From Sciscionella marina DSM 45152 (lineage in GTDB: Bacteria; Actinomycetota; Actinomycetes; Mycobacteriales; Pseudonocardiaceae), in NCBI RefSeq assembly GCF_000379465.1, contig NZ_KB905397.1, positions 1 through 64,000 of the forward strand: a stretch of DNA of 64,000 nucleotides, given 5' to 3'. The notes beneath the pieces are model-generated. The model had not been told where the DNA came from. It ran no database searches and worked only from the letters and a program-made list of their open reading frames with translations. Positions 52,799 through 61,741 of the stretch are shown here, in pieces. The stretch's first letter is position 1, and each line of letters begins with the position of its first letter. Made by a program: the position numbers and the translations under genes.

Positions 52799-53476
52799 AC
52801 AGCGCGCGCATCATCGGCGCGTCCCGCACCCTCGGGCTGGGCCTGGCCACCGAGTTCGGCCGCCGCGGCTGGGCCGTGACCGGAACCGTGCACGGGAAAC
52901 AGCGAACCGGGCTGCACGAACTCGCCGAGACATCCCACGGCCGGGTCAGCGTCGAAACGCTGGACATGACCGAACCGGAACAGATCTCCGCATTGCGTGC
53001 GCGGCTGACCGGGCGCACCTTCGATCTGCTGTTCGTCAACGCCGCGATCACCCGGGGCGATTCCCGATCGGCGAGGTCCCGGCCGAGATGTTCACCGAGG
53101 TCATGCTCACCAACGCGCTCAGCCCCATGCGAGTCGTGGAATCGCTGCGCTCCCTGGTGACACCGCAAGGGACCATCGGCATCATGTCCGCGCGCCAGGG
53201 CAGCATCGGCTTCAACACCCGCGGCGGGCAGGACGTCTACCGGGCGAGCAAATCCGCGCTGAACCAGCTGATGCGCTGCTACGCCGCCCGGTACGCGGAC
53301 AGTGCGCACAGCCTGCTGCTCGACCTGCCCAGGCCATATGCGCACCGAACTCGGCGGACCGGGCGCCACTGAGCATCGAGCAGTCCGTTCCCGGTGTGGT
53401 GGACATGATCGAACGCCACCGCGGCGAACCGGGGCTGCGATTTCTCGGCTACCAGGACGAACCGGTGCCCTGGTAG
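52795..53476 (+). pseudogene. Short-chain dehydrogenase pseudogene with frameshifts
   Basis: SDR pieces in successive frames: ARIIGASRTLGLGLATEFGR and LLFVNAAITRGD (from 52795), VVESLRSLVTPQGTIGIMSA and VYRASKSALNQLMRCYAARY (53088-53330), PGHMRTELGGPGAT, then SIEQSVPGVVDMIERHRGEP ending at TAG 53474-53476. At least three frame changes (near 53060, 53330 and 53375) make it non-functional, unless several are sequencing errors. Confidence 0.7.
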
Positions 53477-53491
53477 CCGCGGGAAAGTGCG

Positions 53492-53956
53492 TCAGCGCGC
53501 GTGGCCGCGGATCTCCACCCGGTCACCGACATGCAGATAGTCGAAGAACACCTCGGCGCTGTGCCGGGTCAGGTGCACGCAACCGTTCGATTTCTTCCAC
53601 ACATTGCCCTCGTGGAATGCCCGGCCGCGGTGATCGAAGAATACCGAGAAGTTCATCGGCGCACCGTGGAACTGGCTGGAACGATGATCGATGTCTTTCC
53701 AGGTGACCCGGTAATTCCCCGGCAGCGTGCTGTTGTTCTTCCCGCTCGCGGCCAGCGCTCTGCCGTACCAGGCCCGGCCGTCCTTGATCAGCCACGCCTT
53801 CTGCGTGGTCAGATCCAGGCACGCCTTCGCCGCCGCGGTACACGGTGTCCCCGGCACCGTGGCCGGTGCGGCGCCGGCCATCGCGGGCACCGCGACCAGC
53901 ACTCCGGACAGCGCCAAGACCCCGGAAACCATCCCAATTAGGCGTTTAGCGGACAT
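53492..53956 (-). CDS. L,D-transpeptidase (YkuD family)
   Basis: 154 residues from ATG 53956. Signal peptide (MSAKRLIGMVSGVLALSGVL, cleavage near AGAAPA) then a short catalytic domain: ACLDLTTQKAWLIKDGRAWY, GNYRVTWKDIDHRSSQFHGA, FHEGNVWKKSNGCVHLTRHS with His, Gly-Cys active site (nucleophile Cys). L,D-transpeptidases form 3-3 cross-links in peptidoglycan and do not use D-Ala-D-Ala pentapeptides, so they act alongside glycopeptide resistance. This one is small and lacks an Ig-like or LysM domain. Confidence 0.85.
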   Translation of the reverse strand: MSAKRLIGMVSGVLALSGVLVAVPAMAGAAPATVPGTPCTAAAKACLDLTTQKAWLIKDGRAWYGRALAASGKNNSTLPGNYRVTWKDIDHRSSQFHGAPMNFSVFFDHRGRAFHEGNVWKKSNGCVHLTRHSAEVFFDYLHVGDRVEIRGHAR

Positions 53957-54064
53957 TTCGACCACTCCTAGCCGTTGGTTGTCCCCTCCACCATCGGTGT
54001 TCGGGGCATGTCGCGCCACCCACCAGAAGGGTTAAGTTCGTGCGGCACGTCCCAACGGCACCGG

Positions 54065-55270
54065 CTAATCCGGGTGGAAGGGGCTGACCGTCACACCCTT
54101 TCCGGTGTGCTCGTCGAAGGAGTACACCCGCTTTCCGCGGACGAAAACGGTGTGCGCGCGGCTCATGACATCGAGCGGATCCCCGGACCACAGCACGATA
54201 TCGGCGTCCAGCCCGGGTTTGAGCGCGCCGACCCGGTCGTCGAGGCCGAGTATGCGCGCGGGTTCGAGGGTGATGGCGCGCAGGGCGGTCTCCCGGTCGA
54301 GCCCTTCCTTGACGGCGAAAGTGGCCTGGTGCACCAGGAAATCGATGGGGACAACGGGGTGATCGGTGGTGATGGCGATCCGCACCCCGGCCTTGGCGAG
54401 CAGCCCGGGGTTGCGCAGTCCCCGCCTGCGAACCTCCACTTTGGACCGGTTCACGATGAGCGGCCCGATGATGACGGGAATGTCCTTGTCCGCAAGCAGA
54501 TCCACGATGCGGTGCCCCTCGGTGCCGTGGTTGACCACGAGCCGGTAGCCGAATTCCTCGGCGAGCCGGATGGCAGTGGCGATGTCGTCGGCCCGGTGGG
54601 TGTGCTGGCACCACGGGATTTCCCGGTTGAGCACGGAAAGCAGCGCTTCGTTGCCGAGGTCGTGCTGGAACGGTTCGCTTTCACGGGCGGCCGCTGCTTT
54701 GCGTTCCCCGTAGTCGCGCGCGGCCAGCAGTGCCTTGCGGATCACCGCGGCCACCCCGAGCCGGGTGGAGGGAAGCTTTTTCTGTTCCCCGTAAATGCGT
54801 TTGGGGTTCTCGCCGAGCGCGCTCTTGATGCTGACCGGCTGGCGGACGAGCATCTCGTCCACGGTCGCGCCCCAGCATTTGAGCGCGGCGGTCTGGCCGC
54901 CGATGGGATTCCCGGAACCGGGTTTGATGACGGCGGTGGTGACCCCACCGGCGAGCGCATCCCGGAATCCCTCGTCGTCGGGGTTCACCGCGTCCAAAGC
55001 CCGCAGCGCGGCGCCGTTGGGGTCGGTCATCTCGTTGACATCGTCACCCGCCCAACCGTCGCCCTCCTCCCACACGCCGATGTGCCCGTGCGCCTCGACG
55101 AATCCGGGAAGCACCCAGAATCCTTGTGCGTCGACGATTTCCGCATCCTCCGGCACGGTCAGATCGGCGCCGAGCGCGGTGATCACCCCGCCCTCGACGA
55201 GCACGGTCGCGCCCTCGATCGGCTCCCCGTCGACGGGAACCACGTATCCCCCGGTGATCGCGATTCTCAT
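54065..55270 (-). CDS. Amidohydrolase-family protein
   Basis: 401 residues from ATG 55270. Imidazolonepropionase/dihydroorotase-like amidohydrolase with an N-terminal beta-domain (AITGGYVVPVDGEPIEGATV) and GFVEAHGHIGVWEEGDGW. Metal ligands include the HGHIG start, H in WCQHTHRADDIATAIRLAEE, H in LVVNHGTEGHRI, and D in ITTDHPVVPIDFLVHQAT. Substrate unknown (hydantoin/cyclic amide family). It overlaps the epimerase by 4 bp at its 5' end (55267-55270). Confidence 0.85.
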   Translation of the reverse strand: MRIAITGGYVVPVDGEPIEGATVLVEGGVITALGADLTVPEDAEIVDAQGFWVLPGFVEAHGHIGVWEEGDGWAGDDVNEMTDPNGAALRALDAVNPDDEGFRDALAGGVTTAVIKPGSGNPIGGQTAALKCWGATVDEMLVRQPVSIKSALGENPKRIYGEQKKLPSTRLGVAAVIRKALLAARDYGERKAAAARESEPFQHDLGNEALLSVLNREIPWCQHTHRADDIATAIRLAEEFGYRLVVNHGTEGHRIVDLLADKDIPVIIGPLIVNRSKVEVRRRGLRNPGLLAKAGVRIAITTDHPVVPIDFLVHQATFAVKEGLDRETALRAITLEPARILGLDDRVGALKPGLDADIVLWSGDPLDVMSRAHTVFVRGKRVYSFDEHTGKGVTVSPFHPD

Positions 55271-56169
55271 AGCGGCCGAATCCCCCATTCTCCGCGCCAT
55301 TCCGCGCCGGGTGCGAGCCAGATCAGATCGTCCCCGGAATTGAGCGCATCGGGTGGACAGGTCATGGGTTCGATCGCGACCGCGCCCGGCCTGCCGTCGA
55401 ACTCCGGCGGAGTGAACGCCTGCACCCACGGGAATTCCGGACCTGCCCACAGTTCCACGCCATCACCGTCCGGATGCACGAGCCGGTAGTGCGCGCGCCC
55501 GTCGGTACCGAACTCGATCCCGGTGAACGAGGCGTCCAGCGGCCGGTTCGCGCGGATCTCGCCCGCGGTGGCGCCCCCGATCGCGGGCACGTTCTCCGGT
55601 ATCCCGGAGGGGATCATCGTTTCCCGGTTGAGCGGAAGCCAGCGGGACACCGGCATTTCCAGCACGCATTCATCGTTGTCCCGGTTTCCCGCGCGCACAT
55701 AGGGATGCGTGCCGAGACCGAACGGCACGCGCGCGTTCCCGGCGTTGCGCACCAGATGGCTCACCCCGAGCCCGTCCCCGGTGAGCCGGTAGCTGACCTC
55801 GGTGCGCAGTGCGACCGGCCAGCCCTCGCCCTCGGGAATGTCCACGCCGAGCGTGATCGCGCCCGTCTCCCGGTCGAGCACCTGCCAGACGCGCTTGCGC
55901 GCGAGGCCGTGGATGGCGTTGCCGCGCTCCTGCTCGGTCACCGCGAGCTGCTTCGGTGTTCCCTCGTAGGTCCAGCTCGCCTTCGCGGTCCGGTTCGGCC
56001 ACGGCACCAGGATGTTCCCGCAGGCCAGTGGTGGCTCGGCGTCCTCGGCGAAGGTCTCGGTGTACGGCGCGCCACCCGATTCGTAATACCGCAGCGTCGC
56101 GCCGCGTTCGGTGATGATGGCCCGCGCGCCCGCCGCGCTGATCTCGTACTGCTCACCCGTCTTACCCAT
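55267..56169 (-). CDS. Aldose 1-epimerase family protein
   Basis: 300 residues. GalM-like fold: NILVPWPNRTAKASWTYEGT, GNAIHGLARKRVWQVLDRET (catalytic His), PFGLGTHPYVRAGNRDNDEC (second His), WVQAFTPPEFDGRPGAVAIE with catalytic Glu, ending EPMTCPPDALNSGDDLIWLA. The enzyme interconverts alpha and beta sugars. It overlaps both the amidohydrolase start and, by 8 bp, the stop region of the APC permease, so all three are one operon on the - strand. Confidence 0.9.
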   Translation of the reverse strand: MGKTGEQYEISAAGARAIITERGATLRYYESGGAPYTETFAEDAEPPLACGNILVPWPNRTAKASWTYEGTPKQLAVTEQERGNAIHGLARKRVWQVLDRETGAITLGVDIPEGEGWPVALRTEVSYRLTGDGLGVSHLVRNAGNARVPFGLGTHPYVRAGNRDNDECVLEMPVSRWLPLNRETMIPSGIPENVPAIGGATAGEIRANRPLDASFTGIEFGTDGRAHYRLVHPDGDGVELWAGPEFPWVQAFTPPEFDGRPGAVAIEPMTCPPDALNSGDDLIWLAPGAEWRGEWGIRPL

Positions 56170-57494
56170 GTGGTGACGCTACCCTGCCCACGAACAACCG
56201 GTTCACGAACCAGAGCAGTACGCCGATCGCGAGCAGAATGCCGCCGATCACGTAGTCCTGGCTGTCCCGACCGGAAAACGGGCTCGCCAGGAAGGCACAG
56301 GTGATCGCGCCGAGCACCGGGATGACGGTCGGCACCCGGAAATGTTCGTGCTCGGCCTTCTCCCTGCGCAGCACCAGAACCGCGATGTTGACCACGGTGA
56401 ACACGAGCAACAGAAGCAGCGAGGTGGTGCTGCCCAGCGCCTCGAGATCCGTGGTGGACACGAGCACCACGGCGATCAGGCTGGTGAAGATGATCGCGAC
56501 CCACGGGGTGCGCCGCGCCGGGTGCACCGTGCCGAACAGGTTCGCCGATGATCCGCTCGTTCGACATCCCGTACAGCAACCGGCTCGCCATCAGCATGTT
56601 GATCAGTGCCGAGTTCGACACCGCGAACAGCGCGATCACACTGAACAGCCACGGCGGGAACCCCGGAACGCCCGCGCGCACCACATCCAGCAGCGGGGCA
56701 CTCGAGGATTCCAGCTGTTCGGTCGGCACCACATAGGCCGAGACCAGGGCGACCAGGAAGTAGATCACCCCGACGATGCCGAGCCCGAGCAGCAGCGCAC
56801 GCGGGAAGATCCGGGCCGGTTCATGGCATTCCTCGGCCATGTTGACCGAGTCCTCGAACCCGACCATGGCGAAGAACGCGAGCGCGGTGGCCGCCGTGAT
56901 CGAGAAGAAGGTGCCCTGGGTCGGGTCGAACTGGGTCAACCGCGCGGGCTCGCCGCGCCCTTCCGAGGCGGCGATGATCCCGACCACGATCACGATCGCG
57001 AGCCCGGACAGTTCGACACAGGTGAGCACCACGTTCGCCTTCACCGATTCGCCGACCCCACGGAAGTTGATCAACGCGAGCAGGGCGACGAACAGGATCG
57101 CGACCACGATGGTCGGTGCGTTGACGAAGCTGGAGAGGTACTTCCCGCCGAAGGCCGTCGCCGCGGAGGAGGCCGAGGTGATCCCCGAACACATCACCGC
57201 GAACGCCACCATGAAGGTGAAGAACGGGATGCGGAACGCGCGGTTGGTGTAGAGCGCGGCACCCGCGGCCTTCGGATACTTCCCGACCAGTTCCAGATAA
57301 CTGAACGCGGTCAGGAAGGCGACGGCGAACGCGATCAGGAACGGCACCCACACCGCCCCGCCCACCTCGCCGGCGACTTTCCCGGTGAGCGCGTAGATCC
57401 CGGTGCCGAGCACATCGCCGATCACGAAGAACAGCAGCAGCTTCGGGCCGATGGCCCGCTTCAGGCCCGGCTGTTCCACTGTGACCCCAGTCAT
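56162..57494 (-). pseudogene. APC-family amino acid permease, frameshifted
   Basis: The frame from ATG 57494 reads as an APC permease with about ten membrane spans (LLLFFVIGDVLGTGIYALTG at start, YLELVGKYPKAAGAALYTN, MVGFEDSVNMAEECHEP) to ~56548 (ALINMLMASRLLYGMSNERI). It then continues in another frame as VHPARRTPWVAIIFTSLIAV and further spans to TAA 56162. A single-base change near 56545-56550 breaks the gene. Substrate unknown; the consensus GTGIYALTG start indicates a cationic or broad-specificity transporter. Confidence 0.8.
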
Positions 57495-57626
57495 AGTTCG
57501 TATTGTGCACGGCGGGCCACCGAATGCGATACCCCTTCGCGGCGGGGTCACGGACCGAAGCCGATGGTTGACAGGGACTTAACATGTTCTGCGGAACGAG
57601 TTGGCGCCGAACCGGAGCGTGATGCC

Positions 57627-58790
57627 GTGTTTTCCAGGACAGGCCTGCTCGCCGGCATCACCGTGGTGATCTCGGCGGCGCTGCTGTTCGGCTCCCTGGT
57701 GTTCGCGCGCCAACAGCGACCGGCCGCACACGAGGAGTTCATCGAGGTCTCCCGTGGCGGCTGCGGACACGGCCCGCTGCCCCACGAGCCGGGACCGCAG
57801 ACGGTGACCGTGCGCAATACCGGGGCCGTGACGGCGACCGTGCAACTGGTCGACCCGTCCAGCGGTGCCGTGTACGGGGAGGTCGAGGCGCTCGGTTCGG
57901 GCACCAGCAGGCCGATGCGGGTGAACCTGGGCAACGGGAGCTACGCGTTCCGCTGCGCACCGGACGAGACGCGGGTGAGCGACGGCCCGAGCTTCCGGAT
58001 CACCGGTGCGCACGGGCCCGGTTCGGTCGCGGTCGCCCCGGTGACCAAGAACGATCTGCTCCGCCCACTGCGAGACTACAAGGACTACCTCACCCACGGC
58101 CTCGATGTGCTGCTCGCCGATACCCAGGCGCTCGCGGGCACGAGCGATCGGGCCGCCACCGAGCGGGCCTGGCTCACCGCGCACCAGGACTACGCGCGGC
58201 TCGGCGGGGCCTATGACGCGTTCGGCGACCTCGGTGATGCGATCGACGGGCGCGCCGACGGGCACCAGGACGGGGTCACCGACCCGGAGTTCACCGGTTT
58301 TCATCGGGTGGAATACGCGCTCTGGCACGGAAAACCGATGACCGAGGTGGCGTCCTGGACCGCCCGGCTGCTCGCGGATGTGCGCTCGCTGCGCGGAGAA
58401 CTGGCCCGCATGCAGGTCGACCCGAAGGACTTCGCGCTGCGCGCGCACGAGATCTCGGAGGACGCCATTCAATTCGAACTGACCGGGGCGGCCGATTACG
58501 GCAGCGGCACCAGCCTCGCCACGGTTTCGGCGAACCTGGATGGAACCAGTGCGGTGCTGGACACCCTGCGCGGGGTGCTGCGCGATCGTTACCCCGGAAT
58601 GTCCGATGTGGACACCTGGCTCGGCAAGGCGCGCTCGGCGGTGCTCGCCGGGCGGCGCGCGGACGGCGACTGGATCCCACTGGACGCGCTGCCTGCCCTC
58701 CAGCGCGAGCGGATCAACGCGACACTGAGCGAACTCGCCGAACGACTCGCCCCGGTCGCGGCGATCTGCGCGCCGAGGAGGATCCCGTGA
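57627..58790 (+). CDS. efeO: EfeO-like iron-binding imelysin protein
   Basis: 387 residues from GTG 57627 (ATG 57564 is an alternative). An N-terminal membrane/signal segment (LLAGITVVISAALLFGSLVF) is followed by a cupredoxin-like domain (HEEFIEVSRGGCGHGPLPHE; VTVRNTGAVTATVQLVDPSS) and the M75/imelysin domain. FTGFHRVEYALWHGKPM holds the HxxE ligand motif, and DAIQFELTGAADYGSGTSLA is conserved. EfeO delivers ferrous/ferric iron to EfeU. Only EfeO and EfeB genes are seen here. Confidence 0.88.
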   Translation: MFSRTGLLAGITVVISAALLFGSLVFARQQRPAAHEEFIEVSRGGCGHGPLPHEPGPQTVTVRNTGAVTATVQLVDPSSGAVYGEVEALGSGTSRPMRVNLGNGSYAFRCAPDETRVSDGPSFRITGAHGPGSVAVAPVTKNDLLRPLRDYKDYLTHGLDVLLADTQALAGTSDRAATERAWLTAHQDYARLGGAYDAFGDLGDAIDGRADGHQDGVTDPEFTGFHRVEYALWHGKPMTEVASWTARLLADVRSLRGELARMQVDPKDFALRAHEISEDAIQFELTGAADYGSGTSLATVSANLDGTSAVLDTLRGVLRDRYPGMSDVDTWLGKARSAVLAGRRADGDWIPLDALPALQRERINATLSELAERLAPVAAICAPRRIP

Positions 58791-58867
58791 GCGAGCTTGA
58801 CAGCGAACCGATGACACAGCGCGCCGCGGGAGCGGCGGAGCTGAGCGCCAGCGAGGTGAAGCCGTGA
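58787..58867 (+). repeat. 27-codon ORF-preserving insert between efeO and efeB
   Basis: An 81-bp open frame (26 residues, MSELDSEPMTQRAAGAAELS...) overlaps the efeO stop and the efeB start, both by GTGA. It begins GTGAGCGAG, as does efeB at 58864, so it looks like a duplicated start or a short repeat that keeps translational coupling. I recall similar GTGAGCGAGC-type intergenic repeats in other actinomycetes; no second copy was found in this window. Confidence 0.45.
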
Positions 58868-60048
58868 GCGAGGGGCTCGGGCGGCGTTCGTTCCTGCGTG
58901 GCGCGCTCCTCGGTGCGGGTGCGGCGGGCGCGACCGGCGCGGTCACCGCGAGCACGGCCGACGGCGCGGACGGTCCCGAGTACTTTTCCTTCCACGGCCC
59001 GCACCAGCCGGGCGTGCTGCGCCCGAACGCCGCGCAGGCACTGGTGGTGAGCTTCGACGTGATCACCGAGGACCTGCGCGGGCTGTTACGCACGATCACC
59101 GAACGGGCCCGGTTCCTGTGCACCGGCGGCACCCCGGAACCGATCGGCATCGAGGACGCCCCGCGTGATTCCGGAGTGCTCGGCCCGGAAGTGCCCGCCG
59201 ACGGGCTCACGGTGACCCTCGCGGTCGGTTCCTCGCTGTTCGACGGGCGGTTCGGGCTCGCCGCGCGCAAACCGCCGGGACTGATGCCGATGCGCACCTT
59301 TCCCAATGACTCGCTCGATCCCGCGCAGTGCCATGGGGATCTGTGCCTGACCTTCGCCGCGGAGCACCGGGACACCGTGCTGCACGCGTTGCGTGATATC
59401 GCCAAACACACCCGGGGCGCGATGCAGGCGCGGTGGAAGATGGACGGGTTCACCTCGCCGAGCCGTCCGCACGGGACACCACGCAATCTCCTGGGTTTCC
59501 GGGACGGCACCTCGAATCCGGACGCGGGCGACCGGTCCGAGATGGACAGTCTCGTGTGGACACCGGGCGGCGGGACCTTCCAGGTGGTGCGGCTGATCCG
59601 GATGCTGGTGGAATTCTGGGACCGCATCGATATCAGCGAGCAGGAGAACATCTTCGGCAGGCGGCGGGACAGCGGCGCACCACTGGACGGGCAGCACGAA
59701 TTCGACGTGCCGCGATTCGCCGAGGATCCGGTCGGCACCGCGATCCCGATCACCGCACACATCCGGCTCGCCAATCCACGCCGGGCCGACACCGAGCCAC
59801 AGCGCATCCTGCGCCGCGCCTACAACTACGACCGGGGTATCGACAAGGCGGGCAATCTGGACATGGGCTTGCTTTTCACTTGCTACCAGCGCGATATTCG
59901 TAACCAGTTCGAAGCGGTACAAACCAGACTGATCGATGAACCCCTCGTGGACTACATTCAACCGTTCGGTGGCGGTTACTTCTTTGTCCTTCCGGGGATC
60001 ACCGATCAGCGCGATCATCTCGGCAGTGCCTTGTTCGAGGACCGATGA
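58864..60048 (+). CDS. efeB: EfeB-type DyP heme peroxidase
   Basis: 394 residues. Tat signal GRRSFLRGALLGAGAAGATG for folded export. DyP peroxidase domain: ALVVSFDVITEDLRGLLRTI, NLLGFRDGTSNP (GxxDG catalytic Asp), IPITAHIRLANPRR with proximal His, and MGLLFTCYQRDIRNQFEAVQ near the C-terminus. In EfeUOB it oxidises ferrous iron or porphyrin. It follows efeO through the 81-bp insert. No EfeU is present; either iron passes through another permease or EfeU is elsewhere. Confidence 0.92.
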   Translation: MSEGLGRRSFLRGALLGAGAAGATGAVTASTADGADGPEYFSFHGPHQPGVLRPNAAQALVVSFDVITEDLRGLLRTITERARFLCTGGTPEPIGIEDAPRDSGVLGPEVPADGLTVTLAVGSSLFDGRFGLAARKPPGLMPMRTFPNDSLDPAQCHGDLCLTFAAEHRDTVLHALRDIAKHTRGAMQARWKMDGFTSPSRPHGTPRNLLGFRDGTSNPDAGDRSEMDSLVWTPGGGTFQVVRLIRMLVEFWDRIDISEQENIFGRRRDSGAPLDGQHEFDVPRFAEDPVGTAIPITAHIRLANPRRADTEPQRILRRAYNYDRGIDKAGNLDMGLLFTCYQRDIRNQFEAVQTRLIDEPLVDYIQPFGGGYFFVLPGITDQRDHLGSALFEDR

Positions 60049-60070
60049 GGGTCGAACACGAGGAGGAACG

Positions 60071-61663
60071 GTGAACCGGAGAAAACGAACGGCGGCCCTG
60101 ATTTCCGTCGCGGCTGCGGGGTGCCTGCTCGCCACCGCGTGTTCGGGCACCGGCGGGGAGGTGAACGTGGCCAAAGCCTCGAACGACACCGCGACACCGA
60201 TCAAACACCTCGTCGTGCTCTTCGACGAGAACATCTCCTTCGACCACTATTTCGGCACCTATCCGAACGCCACCAATGCCGACGGCACCCCGTTCCGCCC
60301 GAAGCCGGGAACCCCGAAGATCAACGGGCTCACCCCGGAACTGCTGAACCACAATCCGAACGCCTATCAGCCGAAACGGCTCGGTCCGGACAAGGCGGCC
60401 ACCTGCGACCAGTCGCACGACTACGACAAGGAGCAGAAGGCCTTCAACGGCGGAAAGATGGACAAGTTCGTCGAGCACACCGAATCCGACACCTGCACGG
60501 GGCAGCCCGCGCTGTTCGGTGAGCCCGGACTCGTCATGGACTATTTCGACGGCAACACCGTCACCGCGATGTGGAATTACGCGCAGCATTACGCGCTCAA
60601 CGACAATTCCTTCAACTCCGTTTTCGGTCCGTCCACCCCGGGCGCGATCGATCTCGCCTCCGGGCAGACCCACGGCGTGTACGCGGTCGACCCGAAGACC
60701 GGGGACAAGGTGAACCCGCCCGATGACGCCACCGTCGCCTCCCCGGACAAGGACGGCGTGGGCACCCTTGTCGAGGACCCCGATCCCGCATGGGACGACT
60801 GCTCGAACAAGAACCGCACCAGCGATGACCAGCTCGCCGCGTTCCAGGGCAAGAACATCGGTGACCGGCTCAACGAGCGCGGGGTCAGCTGGGGCTGGTT
60901 CCAGGGTGGTTTCCGCCCGACCGGTGAACACGACGGGCACCAGGTCTGCGCGGCGAAACACAAGAACATCGCCGGACAGGAGCAGCTCGATTACGTGCCG
61001 CACCACGATCCGTTCAACTACTACAAGCCGACCTCGAATCCGAAGCATCTGCCACCGGAATCGCCTGCCGAGATCGGCAAGGACGGGCAGGCCAACCACA
61101 ATTACGACCTCACCGATTTCGACACGGCGCTCGAGAACGAGCTGCCCGCGGTGAGCTTCCTCAAGGCCCCGCAGTACCAGAACGGGCACGCGGGGAACTC
61201 CGACCCGATCGACGAACAGCATTTTCTCGCCGAGCAGATCAACAAGATCCAGCACTCCAAGGACTGGAAGTCCACCGCCGTGGTGATCGCCTACGACGAC
61301 TCCGACGGGTGGTACGACCACGCGCCTTCACCGATCGTCAACGGGTCCTCGGACGCGAAGCTCGATTCCCCGATGTGCAAGGCGAAAAAGCAGGGCCTCG
61401 GCGGATTCGCCGACCGCTGCGGCTACGGCCCCCGGTTGCCGTTCCTGGTGGTCTCGCCGTACGCCAAGCAGAACTTCGTCGACCACACGCAGACCGACCA
61501 GACCTCGATCATCAAGTTCGTGGAACGCAACTGGAACGTCGCCCCGGTCGGCGGCGGTTCCTACGATGCGCGCGCGGGGAGCATGGGGAACATGTTCGAC
61601 TTCAAGGCGAAGCCGAACACCCGGCCACTGCTGCTCGACCCGGAAACCGGGGCGGTGCGTTGA
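60071..61663 (+). CDS. Phosphoesterase (phospholipase C/acid phosphatase) lipoprotein
   Basis: 530 residues from GTG 60071 after GAGGAGG. Lipobox ISVAAAGCLLATACSG with acylated Cys24, so it is anchored to the outer face of the membrane. Phosphoesterase family: HLVVLFDENISFDHYFGTYP (metal-binding E-N start), PGAIDLASGQTHGVYAVDP, LKAPQYQNGHAGNSDPIDEQ and VVIAYDDSDGWYDHAPSP (D...H metal ligands), PFLVVSPYAKQNFVDHTQTD. It hydrolyses phosphate esters, probably phospholipid headgroups; the family also contains acid phosphatases. 22 bp after efeB. Confidence 0.9.
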   Translation: MNRRKRTAALISVAAAGCLLATACSGTGGEVNVAKASNDTATPIKHLVVLFDENISFDHYFGTYPNATNADGTPFRPKPGTPKINGLTPELLNHNPNAYQPKRLGPDKAATCDQSHDYDKEQKAFNGGKMDKFVEHTESDTCTGQPALFGEPGLVMDYFDGNTVTAMWNYAQHYALNDNSFNSVFGPSTPGAIDLASGQTHGVYAVDPKTGDKVNPPDDATVASPDKDGVGTLVEDPDPAWDDCSNKNRTSDDQLAAFQGKNIGDRLNERGVSWGWFQGGFRPTGEHDGHQVCAAKHKNIAGQEQLDYVPHHDPFNYYKPTSNPKHLPPESPAEIGKDGQANHNYDLTDFDTALENELPAVSFLKAPQYQNGHAGNSDPIDEQHFLAEQINKIQHSKDWKSTAVVIAYDDSDGWYDHAPSPIVNGSSDAKLDSPMCKAKKQGLGGFADRCGYGPRLPFLVVSPYAKQNFVDHTQTDQTSIIKFVERNWNVAPVGGGSYDARAGSMGNMFDFKAKPNTRPLLLDPETGAVR

Positions 61664-61688
61664 CCCCCTGCGGACACCACAGGGTGCT

Positions 61689-61726
61689 CACTTCGCCGGG
61701 TCCTCTCCCGAGGGCCCGGCGAAGTG
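61689..61726. terminator. Bidirectional terminator hairpin
   Basis: CACTTCGCCGGG (61689-61700) pairs perfectly with CCCGGCGAAGTG (61715-61726). It lies between the convergent ends of the phosphoesterase and peptidase genes, with T residues at 61728-61730. Confidence 0.75.
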
Positions 61727-61741
61727 CTTTCCCGCTCGCCC

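Noticed and set aside
56301-57560. Long + strand frame upstream of efeO
   Set aside because: Antisense to the APC permease; His/Arg-rich composition of a shadow frame. Only the part after 57627 (or 57564) is efeO.
57500-57626. EfeU permease
   Set aside because: The only membrane transporter nearby is an APC-type permease on the other strand, with no EfeU REGLE-type motifs.
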